This document shows, piece after piece, positions 53,321-61,918 of a stretch of DNA of 64,000 nt. Origin of the DNA: PFL25 sp046260155 (lineage in GTDB: Bacteria; Chloroflexota; Anaerolineae; Anaerolineales; UBA4823); NCBI GenBank assembly GCA_046260155.1, contig JBJYXV010000020.1:13972-77971 (forward strand), given 5' to 3'. Both the position numbers and the translations under genes were made by a program. Each line of letters starts with the position of its first letter. Within the stretch, counting starts at the first letter, position 1. The notes under the pieces were generated by a model. The model ran no database searches, was not told the DNA's origin, and saw only the letters and a list, made by a program, of their open reading frames with translations.

Positions 53321-54457
53321 ATGTCGCTGCAGAATAAAATCGCAGCTGAAGTGAAGCGGTTGGGGTTTACTTTGTTCGGAGTGACTGTACCAGGTGCGCC
53401 GCCTCATTTCAATGTGTATGAAAGCTGGATAAAGCAAGGCAGGCATGGAGGTATGGGGTACCTGGCGACAGAGAGGGCAATGTCGCGAAGATCGGATCCT
53501 GGTTTGATTTTACCCGGGTGCAAGTCAATCCTGGTTCTGGGTTGGCCCCATTTGATCCCCAATTTACCAGTGCAAAATTTGGAGAGTGAAAGCTATCGGT
53601 TGACAGGAAGGATAGCTTCTTATGCGTGGGACGAAGACTACCACGAGGTGATCCCACGGAAAATGAACCAATTGGTGGATTTTATTGAGCAGCAGGTTGG
53701 CGGAAAAATCCCCAATCGCTGGTATACCGATACAGGACCCATCCTGGAGCGCGATCTGGCACAGCAGGCTGGGCTGGGGTGGATTGGCAAGAACTCCTGC
53801 TTGATCAATCCTGGGTCGGGATCATATTTCTTGCTGGCAGAATTATTCCTGGGGATTAAACTGGAAGCTGATCAACCATTCAGCGCAGATCGCTGCGGCA
53901 GCTGTACCCGCTGTATCCAGGCATGCCCGACAGGGTGCATCATTGGGGATAGAACCATCGATGCATCGCGATGCATCTCCTACCTGACGATTGAATTGAA
54001 AGGGGCGATACCTGTTGAACTGCGCCCGCAGATCCAAAATTGGGTCTTCGGTTGCGATATCTGCCAGCAGGTCTGTCCCTGGAACCAGCGCTTTGCAGCT
54101 CCAACAGAATCTATCCAGGTGGATGTTCATCTGGCTCAACTTGAGCTGATCTCAGAATTGGCACTCTCCCCCCAGGCGTTTAATATAAAATTCAAAGGCA
54201 GTCCGGTCAAACGTACCAAGCGCAGGGGATACCTCCGCAACGTGGCAGTAGCTCTTGGGAATTCAGGTTCAACTTCTGGAGTTCCACGATTAATCGAGAC
54301 TCTAAAGAATGACCAAGAGCCACTTGTGCGCGGTCATGCAGCCTGGGCATTGGGAAGAATCGGAAATCAACAAGCCAGGTATGCCCTGGAAACCGCGCTG
54401 AGCTATGAACATGATCCCTACGTGCTCGAAGAAATCCACTCTGGTCTGGGAGGGTGA
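53321..54457 (+). CDS. queG: epoxyqueuosine reductase QueG with HEAT repeats
   Basis: This cobalamin and iron-sulfur enzyme carries out the last step of queuosine synthesis in tRNA. The 378-residue protein has the DUF1730 region (RSDPGLILPGCKSILVLGWP, RYTDTGPILERDLAQQAGLG type segment) and two 4Fe-4S motifs, CGSCTRCIQACPTGC and CDICQQVCPWN. The C-terminal ~80 residues are HEAT-like (PRLIETLKNDQEPLVRGHAA), common in QueG. It follows the second lipoprotein by eight bases and is followed by the CapA-like gene after six, so all four may be in one transcript. Confidence 0.92.
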   Translation: MSLQNKIAAEVKRLGFTLFGVTVPGAPPHFNVYESWIKQGRHGGMGYLATERAMSRRSDPGLILPGCKSILVLGWPHLIPNLPVQNLESESYRLTGRIASYAWDEDYHEVIPRKMNQLVDFIEQQVGGKIPNRWYTDTGPILERDLAQQAGLGWIGKNSCLINPGSGSYFLLAELFLGIKLEADQPFSADRCGSCTRCIQACPTGCIIGDRTIDASRCISYLTIELKGAIPVELRPQIQNWVFGCDICQQVCPWNQRFAAPTESIQVDVHLAQLELISELALSPQAFNIKFKGSPVKRTKRRGYLRNVAVALGNSGSTSGVPRLIETLKNDQEPLVRGHAAWALGRIGNQQARYALETALSYEHDPYVLEEIHSGLGG

Positions 54458-54463
54458 GCGCTC

Positions 54464-55663
54464 TTGCTTAGAAAAGTATCCTTATTCTTATGGGGTGATC
54501 TTGGTATTATGCTCCTTCTTCTGCTGGCTGCCTGCCAGGGATCTCCACCAAAATCAACCCTCGATATTGCGATGCATTCACCAACTTCCAATCCGGGTGC
54601 GGTCATAGAAGAAATACGACCGACTGAAAGCGCGCATCAAGGTGTTCCCTTCCAAACTGAGCCACCCCCGCCTACAATAATCCCGAGTGCAACACCGGCG
54701 CCAACCAGTACCATTACGCCAACATCTGTTCCAAAAACCACCTTGCTCTTTACTGGTGTGATCGTACCGGCGCGCTGTGTCCAGGCAGCAATAGATGAAT
54801 ACCAGGACACCGATTACCTTTATGATGAAGTCCGGGGTGTGATCCAGGATGCAGATTTAGCCATCGGGACGCTCAACGCGACGATCAGTGATTTCCCCCC
54901 GCGCACCGGTTGTGTGCCTACATATGTACTGGTTGGAGGCTCCGCGAATGCCGATGCGCTTGAGCGGGCTGGCTTTGATTTGATGAGCGTGGCAACCAAC
55001 CATATTAAAAACTGCGGTTTGAACAACTGTGGGGATCAAGCTTTTTTTGACACGCTGGATAATTTAAAAAGGGTGGGGATTGAACCCATTGGTGCTGGGG
55101 AGAATCTGCAGCAGGCCTTGGAACCCGTTGTGGTCGAGATGAACGGTATCCGATTTGGGTTTGTGTCATTAGGTCAGCTGGAGCCGATCGCTTTTGCCGC
55201 GCAGGATATGCCTGGTATTGCAGTATTAACCGAACAAAACTTGCGCTCAGCTATCCGATCTGCCAGACAGGTATCTGACGTGGTGATTGTAATGCCGCAT
55301 TGGGGACCTGAGGATGTGCCCATGCCAAACTGGTCGCAGCGAGACCTGGCCCGGGTGGCAGTTGATGCTGGGGCAGATCTTGTGGTTGGAAATCATACGC
55401 ATGTCGTCCAGGCTGTCCAGGAGATCGATGGTGTGCAAGTATTTTACGGTTTGGGAAATTTTGTCTTTGACCAAAATTGGGATCTGCACCACCAGCAGGG
55501 TGTCATCCTGGTCGCAGCTTTCGAGGGGACCGAGCTGGTCGAATATCAATTGATCCCTACCCATGTTGATTTCGATGGTCGGGTTCATATCGCCGGCGAA
55601 CAAGAAGCAGATGATATTCTGGATCGCATCGCCGAGGTCAGCAGTTCCCTGGTACAGAATTAA
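54464..55663 (+). CDS. CapA-like lipoprotein (poly-gamma-glutamate synthesis domain)
   Basis: The 399-residue protein starts at TTG 54464 behind a GGAGGG ribosome site. It has a lipoprotein signal ending in LLLLAAC at about residue 24 and a Pro/Thr-rich linker to about 85. The PGA_cap domain follows, with the metallophosphatase-like motifs FDLMSVATNHIKN, VIVMPHWGPEDVPMPNW and DLVVGNHTHVVQAVQ. The family is tied to capsule polymer synthesis, but many members lack capsule neighbours, as here. A terminator lies 41 bases after the stop. Confidence 0.85.
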   Translation: MLRKVSLFLWGDLGIMLLLLLAACQGSPPKSTLDIAMHSPTSNPGAVIEEIRPTESAHQGVPFQTEPPPPTIIPSATPAPTSTITPTSVPKTTLLFTGVIVPARCVQAAIDEYQDTDYLYDEVRGVIQDADLAIGTLNATISDFPPRTGCVPTYVLVGGSANADALERAGFDLMSVATNHIKNCGLNNCGDQAFFDTLDNLKRVGIEPIGAGENLQQALEPVVVEMNGIRFGFVSLGQLEPIAFAAQDMPGIAVLTEQNLRSAIRSARQVSDVVIVMPHWGPEDVPMPNWSQRDLARVAVDAGADLVVGNHTHVVQAVQEIDGVQVFYGLGNFVFDQNWDLHHQQGVILVAAFEGTELVEYQLIPTHVDFDGRVHIAGEQEADDILDRIAEVSSSLVQN

Positions 55664-55704
55664 TCCCACTGATCGCTCTCTTTGCAGGGTTACGTCGACA
55701 AAAA

Positions 55705-55732
55705 AAATCCGCAGAGCCTTGTCTGCGGATTT
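55705..55732. terminator. bidirectional intrinsic terminator between capA-like and LysM genes
   Basis: AAATCCGCAGA (55705-55715) and TCTGCGGATTT (55722-55732) form a perfect 11-bp stem. On the minus strand TTTTTTTT follows, which is strong for the LysM gene at 55752. On the plus strand the T run is shorter. Confidence 0.85.
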
Positions 55733-55751
55733 CTGGTTGTTCTGTTTCTTG

Positions 55752-56453
55752 TTATGGAGTTGGCGAAGGAGTTAATAAGGAAGGTCTGGGTGTGCTAGTT
55801 GGAACTGGCGTTGCGATATTTACTCGAATCACTAGGATCTGTCCGACCAATATCTCGTTGGCGTTCTCGATATCATTTTCTTCCATGATAGATTCAACCG
55901 TGCTGAAGAACCGCAGGGCAATCAATTCTAATGTATCTCCCACAGCGATGCGGTACTCAATAGTGCCCCGCCAACCCGTTGGGATTGGGGTGGGAGTATC
56001 CAGCGCTAAATCTGGATTGGGGATCAGCAGCTCATCACCGACACGAATCAGGTCATCGGTCATATTATTCAACGCCATCAAGACCAGGACATTAACCCCG
56101 AACTTCTCTGCGATCGAATCTAGTGTGTCGTTTTCCTCGACAACATAGATGAAAGGACCGGACGCCGTGGGAGTGGCGGAGGCAGTCGGGGTTTCGGTGA
56201 TCGTGGGGGTAAGTGTGGCGGTTGGAGTATCAGTTGGGGTTGCTGTCGGTGTAGCAGTCTCCGTCGCAGTGGGTGTTGGGCTGGCGAAGAAGGAAAATGA
56301 AGGTCCATTGGTACCTGTCAGCCAGAGGATCAGGACCACAATACCGACTGCGATGAGCACAATCGCTGCACCACCGATCAGGAAAGGCCTGGTGTTTTGA
56401 CGCCTTTTCCGGTAGGAGTCGATCACATTTTTGGCCGAATCTTTATCACTCAT
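55752..56453 (-). CDS. membrane-anchored protein with two LysM domains
   Basis: The 233-residue protein has a basic cytoplasmic start, one membrane helix at about residues 25-45 (IGGAAIVLIAVGIVVLIL), a long Thr/Pro repeat linker and two LysM domains. The first begins FIYVVEENDTLDSIAEKFGV (about residue 100) and the second IEYRIAVGDTLELIALRFF (about 160). LysM binds peptidoglycan or related glycans. No catalytic domain follows, so it is probably a cell-wall adaptor. An AAGGA ribosome site precedes the ATG. Confidence 0.87.
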   Translation of the reverse strand: MSDKDSAKNVIDSYRKRRQNTRPFLIGGAAIVLIAVGIVVLILWLTGTNGPSFSFFASPTPTATETATPTATPTDTPTATLTPTITETPTASATPTASGPFIYVVEENDTLDSIAEKFGVNVLVLMALNNMTDDLIRVGDELLIPNPDLALDTPTPIPTGWRGTIEYRIAVGDTLELIALRFFSTVESIMEENDIENANEILVGQILVIRVNIATPVPTSTPRPSLLTPSPTP

Positions 56454-56685
56454 AGCTATTCCTTGAATTTATCTGCTGGGAAGCAGGTATATTTCCCCGA
56501 TTCTACCCGATTTTTGATACTCCTACCACCAAGGGGGATTGTGGTTAAGATGAGTCCTTTCTCATTTCAATCTTCGTGAAAATTTTGCTTTATCCAATTC
56601 AATAGAATTAGAGCTGAATAACCATACCTGGCTGGATGCGTATTCTGCGAAAAACAAGTTTCGTTTTTCCTCCCACTGGGGAAAT

Positions 56686-57210
56686 TCACGGCAAGTTGCG
56701 CACTATCGTGCAGCCATAAGCGGGCGTTTCAGCCGGATCGGGTGAAGCACCCGTGAGAAGAGCTTCGACGGCTAGGTGGAGGTAATTTAAGGTGGGTTTT
56801 GGTTGTCGGAATTTAACATCGTCCAGTGCGCCCTGGTAACGCAAGATGCCTGCCTGGTCGATCACGAACAGGTGTGGGGTAGTATCGGCTCCGTAAAGAT
56901 CTGCAACCTGGTGATCCGGATCGTGTAGTATCAGAGGAATCTGTCTGGATGCTGCCTGAGTGCGGATCAATTCCAGGTCCTCATTGGCATTGGAAGCGAT
57001 GGGTAAATATTGGACTTCACTGCCCCAATCTTCAAGGTATTCGTTAATTTTTTCATCACTGCGCTGCGACCATGGGCATTCAGCAGACCAGAAGTTCAGG
57101 ATCACGATCCGTCCATTATAGTCATGCAGGGCATGTGGGTCTCCTTCCAGGTCTGGGAGGCTGAAGTCTGGAGCTGTCTGGTTGGTAATCAGCAAGGATT
57201 TGTTATCCAT
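56686..57210 (-). CDS. thioredoxin-fold redoxin (AhpC/TSA type)
   Basis: The 174-residue protein has the redoxin pattern TAPDFSLPDLEGD followed by VILNFWSAECPWSQRSDE. The usual CxxC site reads C-P-W-S here, keeping the first Cys but not the second. Another Cys lies near the C-terminus (YGCTIV). It may be a peroxiredoxin-like or single-Cys protein, not a disulfide reductase. The cis-Pro motif TTPHLFVIDQAG is present. No signal peptide was seen. TATAAT ends six bases before the ATG with no ribosome site, so the mRNA is likely leaderless. Confidence 0.83.
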   Translation of the reverse strand: MDNKSLLITNQTAPDFSLPDLEGDPHALHDYNGRIVILNFWSAECPWSQRSDEKINEYLEDWGSEVQYLPIASNANEDLELIRTQAASRQIPLILHDPDHQVADLYGADTTPHLFVIDQAGILRYQGALDDVKFRQPKPTLNYLHLAVEALLTGASPDPAETPAYGCTIVRNLP

Positions 57211-57216
57211 GTGAAA

Positions 57217-57222
57217 ATTATA
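57217..57222 (-). promoter_or_regulatory. -10 box of the redoxin gene, predicted leaderless start
   Basis: The minus strand reads TATAAT, TTTCAC (6 bases), then the ATG at 57210. TTAAGG lies 16 bases upstream of the hexamer as a weak -35. Confidence 0.6.
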
Positions 57223-57385
57223 ACCCAGTGGTTTTGCGCCTTAATTCCCGGAATTGACGTAGAATTAGTTCGGTTCTTGTTGGGATGTCGGGCAGACTGT
57301 GCTCCTATCCATTCATAGTAACTTACCCGAATATTTCTGCTGCCAAGAATTACTTAACACCAAATTGGAATCATATGAGCACTGA

Positions 57386-57413
57386 TTGTAAATGGAGATG
57401 GAAATGGTAGAAT
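57386..57413 (+). promoter_or_regulatory. promoter of the flippase-like gene, leaderless
   Basis: TTGTAA (57386-57391), 16 bases, TAGAAT (57408-57413), then TCGCGCC (7 bases) and the ATG at 57421. Confidence 0.6.
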
Positions 57414-57420
57414 TCGCGCC

Positions 57421-58431
57421 ATGAGACGCTGGCAATTTTGGGCTGGGGTTGCCATCAGTTTGCTGTTCCTGTATATCGCACTGCGTGGCTTGAATTTTGG
57501 AGATGTCTGGCGAACGCTGCAGGGGGCAAATTACTGGTGGTTGATCCCGGGAATTCTGATCTACATGGTTGCTGTGCTCGCGCGTGCCTGGCGCTGGCAT
57601 TATTTACTACGCCCAGTTAAATCCATCCCGACCACAACATTGTTCCCAATCACCGCAATTGGATACATGGGGAATAATATTTATCCCGCCCGCGCAGGTG
57701 AAGTGCTGCGAGCGGTGGTGCTTAAGAAATTCGAAGAGGTTCCTATTTCCGCTTCCCTGGCGACTATCGTGGTTGAACGTATCTTTGACGGGGTGGTAAT
57801 GCTGGGATTTGTGTTCCTGAACTTGCCTGAACTAGCTGGGTTAACTTCAACCTCTGGATTTATTGGTAATATCCAGACCCTGGCGATATGGGGAGCCGGG
57901 ATCTTTTCAGGCGTGCTGGTATTATTCTTATTAGCCGGCCTGTACCCGGACCGAGCGATCTGGTTCGTGAACTGGATTGCCCGTTATTTGATCCCCACCC
58001 GTTTCCAGGCTCAGGCGATCGGACTGGCTGAAAATTTCCTGGGTGGCTTAGCTGCCCTGCGTTCTCCACGCGATGTCATGATGATCTTTGTCACATCGGT
58101 GGTGATCTGGTTGCTAGAGACTGGAAAATACTGGTTCGTGATGCATGCATTCCCGCTCGAGGTAAGTTTCTTCACGTTAATGCTGATGAATGGGATTGTC
58201 AATTTGGCGACGACCATCCCTTCAGCACCGGGATATATTGGGACTTTTGATGCACCCGGGATCGCTGTGCTGCAGGCTTATGGTGTAGACAAAGCGATTG
58301 CAGCTGGTTATACCTTGGTGCTGCACGTCGCACTGTGGGTGCCGATTACTATCCTCGGGGCGTATTACCTGGCCCGGGCAGGAATCAAATGGGATCAGAG
58401 CATGACGCAGGCGCGTATTGAGGATGCCTGA
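57421..58431 (+). CDS. lysylphosphatidylglycerol synthase TM / flippase-like protein (UPF0104)
   Basis: The 336-residue integral membrane protein has about eight hydrophobic segments. The family pattern includes RAWRWHYLLRP, GYMGNNIYPARAGEVLRAVVL and IVVERIFDGVVMLGF, and late VNLATTIPSAPGYIGTFDA. Relatives lack the soluble synthetase domain and are thought to move lipids or lipid-linked sugars across the membrane. It is followed 27 bases later by an FAD oxidoreductase. Its substrate is unknown. Confidence 0.85.
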   Translation: MRRWQFWAGVAISLLFLYIALRGLNFGDVWRTLQGANYWWLIPGILIYMVAVLARAWRWHYLLRPVKSIPTTTLFPITAIGYMGNNIYPARAGEVLRAVVLKKFEEVPISASLATIVVERIFDGVVMLGFVFLNLPELAGLTSTSGFIGNIQTLAIWGAGIFSGVLVLFLLAGLYPDRAIWFVNWIARYLIPTRFQAQAIGLAENFLGGLAALRSPRDVMMIFVTSVVIWLLETGKYWFVMHAFPLEVSFFTLMLMNGIVNLATTIPSAPGYIGTFDAPGIAVLQAYGVDKAIAAGYTLVLHVALWVPITILGAYYLARAGIKWDQSMTQARIEDA

Positions 58432-58458
58432 TTGAAGGGAAGTTTGAGAGAAATCAAA

Positions 58459-59766
58459 ATGGGAAAAGAGAAAAATATTGCCATCATCGGTGCCGGGTTT
58501 GGAGGCATGGCAGCAGCATATGACCTTGTTTCATCCGGCCACCGGGTGTCGATCTACGAAAAAGAAGATTTTGTTGGTGGATTGGCCAGTGGGATCAAAG
58601 AACCAGAATGGGATTGGTATGTCGAAAAGTACTACCATCACTGGTTCGCCACCGATAAGCATATGCTTGGATTGATCGAGCAGTTGGGTTGGAGCGACAG
58701 GGTGATATTTCCACGCCCATATACCGTGATGTACCACGAGGGCAAGTTTTATCCTTTTGATTCCTACCTGAATGCCTTGCTTTACCCAGGCTTGGGTTGG
58801 GGCCTGAACAAGATCCGCTTTGGGCTCGTTGGACTGTACCTGCGTATGACGAATGATTGGAAATCCCTGGAGAAGACTACCGTGGATGCCTGGATGCGCA
58901 AATGGGCGGGTGAGCAGGTCTACCAATCCATGTGGGAACCCCTGGTGGTGGGTAAATTTGGTAAATATCACCGGGAGGTTAACATGGCCTGGATGTGGGC
59001 TCGTCTGAAAGCGCGTACCACCAGGTTAGGCACCTTCATAGGAGGTTTTCAAGCATTCGCGGAATTATTCGCCCAGCGCCTGGTTGAATTGGGAGTGGAG
59101 ATTAAATTAGAAACCGGTGTCAACGAAATCGTCCCGCAAGGGGATGGCAGCTTGATGTTAGAGACCACAGATGGTGTGCAAGCTTTTGACCAGTGTCTGG
59201 TGACTGTTTCACCGGCATTCATGGCGCGCCTGGTCCCTGCACTTCCTGATGATTACTTGGGCAGCTTATTAAAATTGAAGAGCATGGGTGCGGTAGTCAT
59301 GATTCTGTCTTTAAAGCAGCAGCTCTCCGTGGAGGGGTATTACTGGTACAACATCCCCAAATCAGCCGGTTTCCCATTTTTAGCCCTGGTTGAGCACACC
59401 AATTATGTTTCGGAAGAAAATTTTGGTGGGGATCACATACTCTATTGCGGGGATTATCTGGATCCGGATCACGAGTACTTCCAGCTGACCAAGGAGGAGC
59501 TAATCGAGCGGTTCCTGCCCTCCCTCACGCGGATCAATCCAAAATTTTCCCCGGATTGGGTAAAAAAGGCCTGGCTATTTCGCACGAAGTACGCCCAACC
59601 AGTACCCGAAATAAATCACTCCAAAAATATCCCCGCCATTGAAACACCCATTAAAGGTCTTTATTTTGCAAGTATGAGCCAGGTATACCCCTGGGATAGG
59701 GGGACAAATTTTGCTGTTGAAATTGGGCGCAAAGCAGCTGGCCTGATGAACGCTGCAGGCAGTTAG
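58459..59766 (+). CDS. FAD-dependent amine-oxidase/protoporphyrinogen-oxidase-like protein
   Basis: This Rossmann-fold flavoprotein of about 435 residues starts at ATG 58459 (MGKEKNIAIIGAGFGGMAAA). The frame begins at TTG 58432, but the residues before the GxGxxG site are not needed. The FAD motif GAGFGGMAAAYDL and the C-terminal GLYFASMSQVYPWDRGTNFAVE are visible. It is close to the NAD(P)-binding amine oxidase group that includes desaturases and UDP-galactopyranose mutase-like enzymes. The coupled flippase-like gene points to lipid or lipid-linked glycan modification. The substrate is unknown. Confidence 0.85.
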   Translation: MGKEKNIAIIGAGFGGMAAAYDLVSSGHRVSIYEKEDFVGGLASGIKEPEWDWYVEKYYHHWFATDKHMLGLIEQLGWSDRVIFPRPYTVMYHEGKFYPFDSYLNALLYPGLGWGLNKIRFGLVGLYLRMTNDWKSLEKTTVDAWMRKWAGEQVYQSMWEPLVVGKFGKYHREVNMAWMWARLKARTTRLGTFIGGFQAFAELFAQRLVELGVEIKLETGVNEIVPQGDGSLMLETTDGVQAFDQCLVTVSPAFMARLVPALPDDYLGSLLKLKSMGAVVMILSLKQQLSVEGYYWYNIPKSAGFPFLALVEHTNYVSEENFGGDHILYCGDYLDPDHEYFQLTKEELIERFLPSLTRINPKFSPDWVKKAWLFRTKYAQPVPEINHSKNIPAIETPIKGLYFASMSQVYPWDRGTNFAVEIGRKAAGLMNAAGS

Positions 59767-59812
59767 CAATCCCTTTGAACCAAATTTTGCAAGAATTGCG
59801 ATTGGATTCAGC

Positions 59813-61000
59813 ATGGATTTAGCCTCCTTTAAACTCTTGTTCAGCCAGGGTGGACAGGAGGCACTGTTGGCGGCAGAACAGCTTCGGCCACGGGAGATCG
59901 ATTACCTTCGTCACTTCCAAAATTTAATCAAACAGTACCCCGGCAAGTTGTCCCAGGCTGCTCTGGAGACTGCTATCCTGCGGGGTGAAGCAGAGCGAAA
60001 ATTTCGGCAGGCGGGTAGGATGTTCTTCACCCGGGAATCTCTCGAGCAGGCCAGCCCGCAGCAGGTTTCTGAGTACAGGAGTGAGCGCTACCGGGGTTTT
60101 GATTTCCTGGTAGACCTGGGTTGTTCGATCGGGAGTGATACGCTCAACATGTCTCGCCTGGCGCATACATCCGGTGTGGATATTGATCCTCTGCGCCTGG
60201 CGATGGCGCAAGCCAATGCCGCTGCTCTGGGATGCTCAGACCAGGTAAGCTTTATCCTGGCAGATTTGTATACCCCATTGCCTCTTCGAGAATGCGAAGG
60301 CTGCGGCTTATTTTTTGATCCTTCCAGACGCGAGGGAAGCAGGCGCATACGTTCTGTGAGCGAGTACAGGCCACCCCTGGGTAGGATCATTAATTGGGTG
60401 AAAAGATTTCCAGCGCTTGGGGTTAAGATCTCTCCTGCAGTCAACAAGTCGGAAATTGCAGATTTTGATGCCGAGGTTGAGTTTGTCTCCTTGGGGGGTG
60501 AGCTGAAAGAAGCTCTGTTGTGGTTTGGGCCATTAAAGACAGCCCGCTGGAAGGCGACAATCCTTCCTGGTCCACACTCGCTGTTAGGTGAGGGTTTGAT
60601 CGAACCTTTACCACTAAATGAACCACGGGGATATCTTTATGAACCTGATGGGGCAGTGCTGAGAGCAGGTTTGGTCGCAAAACTCGGGGAACAGCTGGGT
60701 GCATATCAGCTCGACCCTGATATTGCTTACCTGACTGCAGATCAGGAAATTTCCAGCCCTTTTGCAAGAGTCTGGCAGATAGAAGATTGGTTTGTTTTTA
60801 ATGTGAAGCGGTTGCGGAGCTACCTTCGGGAACGCAACGTAGGGCAAATCGCAGTTAAGAAGCGTGGCTCACCTCTTCAACCGCAGGAATTAATCCGCAT
60901 GCTGCGGTTAAAGGGCGACAATCAGCGGGTGGTATTCCTGACACATCTAAATGGTGTCCCGATCATAATCGTTTGCTACCCACCTCCAGTTATGGTGTAG
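59813..61000 (+). CDS. class I SAM methyltransferase with THUMP-like domain
   Basis: This 395-residue protein has a central methyltransferase fold (VDLGCSIGSDTLNMSRLA, HTSGVDIDPLRLAMAQANA, FFDPSRREGSRRI). An N-terminal helical part is present (YLRHFQNLIKQYPGKLSQAAL). The C-terminal ~100 residues resemble the THUMP-like domain found in this group, ending with KKRGSPLQPQELIRMLRLKG. The family is thought to act on RNA, but no target is established. It is the last of three plus-strand genes here, 46 bases after the FAD protein, and converges on the phosphoribosyltransferase gene. Confidence 0.82.
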   Translation: MDLASFKLLFSQGGQEALLAAEQLRPREIDYLRHFQNLIKQYPGKLSQAALETAILRGEAERKFRQAGRMFFTRESLEQASPQQVSEYRSERYRGFDFLVDLGCSIGSDTLNMSRLAHTSGVDIDPLRLAMAQANAAALGCSDQVSFILADLYTPLPLRECEGCGLFFDPSRREGSRRIRSVSEYRPPLGRIINWVKRFPALGVKISPAVNKSEIADFDAEVEFVSLGGELKEALLWFGPLKTARWKATILPGPHSLLGEGLIEPLPLNEPRGYLYEPDGAVLRAGLVAKLGEQLGAYQLDPDIAYLTADQEISSPFARVWQIEDWFVFNVKRLRSYLRERNVGQIAVKKRGSPLQPQELIRMLRLKGDNQRVVFLTHLNGVPIIIVCYPPPVMV

Positions 61001-61010
61001 GGAGCATCTA

Positions 61011-61574
61011 TCAGTTGTATTCAGATGAAAACAGCGGCAGGTGACCCAGCGAAACAATATCCGACCAGCGTTCCTGATCACCTTCGGTCAGAATTGCTGC
61101 TTCAGCCGCGATCGTTCCCTCCGCTTTTTGGATGATCTTCTTCATTCCTTTCAGGGTCGACCCAGTGCTGATCACGTCATCCAGTAAGACAACTTTTTTC
61201 CTGGCGAGCAAGCTGCGGTCTTTCTCATCAAGGTAAAGGGATTGCAGTTTTCCGGTCGTGATGGATAATGTTTCAGCATGCAGGGTATCTCCCATATAGG
61301 GGCGGTAAACCTTGCGTAATACGATGTAAGGTTTGTCTGCCTGCAGAGAGAGGGCATGCGCCAGTGGGATCGATTTTGCCTCTGCAGTGACGATTGCGTC
61401 GTATTCGATTCCTTTTAGTTTTTGATTTAAATCTCTCGCACAGGCCTGTACCAGCTCGGTATCCCCCAGGATATTCAGGACTGCAATGCGCAAACCTGGT
61501 TGAACTTCGAAGAGGGGCAACTCACGGTATATACCAGCGATATCAATCGGATAAGTTTTGCGCTGCATAGCCAT
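61011..61574 (-). CDS. adenine-phosphoribosyltransferase-like protein
   Basis: This type I phosphoribosyltransferase has about 187 residues. ATG 61574 is chosen because AGGAG lies nine bases upstream. The frame runs on to 61652 with two further in-frame ATGs (61580 and 61568). The PRPP loop is VVLLDDVISTGSTLKG, and AIVTAEAKSIPLAHALS matches the adenine type. Its best functional guess is purine salvage, although xanthine or orotate types are possible. It converges on the THUMP-like gene. Confidence 0.83.
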   Translation of the reverse strand: MAMQRKTYPIDIAGIYRELPLFEVQPGLRIAVLNILGDTELVQACARDLNQKLKGIEYDAIVTAEAKSIPLAHALSLQADKPYIVLRKVYRPYMGDTLHAETLSITTGKLQSLYLDEKDRSLLARKKVVLLDDVISTGSTLKGMKKIIQKAEGTIAAEAAILTEGDQERWSDIVSLGHLPLFSSEYN

Positions 61575-61918
61575 AGGCATTATCTCCTGTATTTGAAAGT
61601 AATTTCCTGGCAGGAACGCTATCCAAATGCTCGGGTAGATTCCGGAGATCATCCCTGGCTTAAAAAACCAGGTGCGTCTTTTGAACAGGAAACATCCCCC
61701 ATTATAGCCTTATTTATCAGGGCAATCTGTTACTGGCGGATTGGAAAATAGAGAATCCGAAAGAAAATTATTTACGGAAAATCCAAAATATTTTAACTTC
61801 TGAGGAGTGATGGGACATTTTCATCACAGGTGAAATATTCGCCTATCAGCTCAATGCTTAAATTTGAAGTGAGATTGCTGTCGAGCAAAAAGGCGGATAT
61901 ATTTCTCGGGTGAGGGAT

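Noticed and set aside
56149..56400. Gly/Val/Ala-rich open frame opposite the LysM gene
   Set aside because: It is the antisense image of the Thr/Pro linker, as are the frames at 8714-8968 and 25351-25551.
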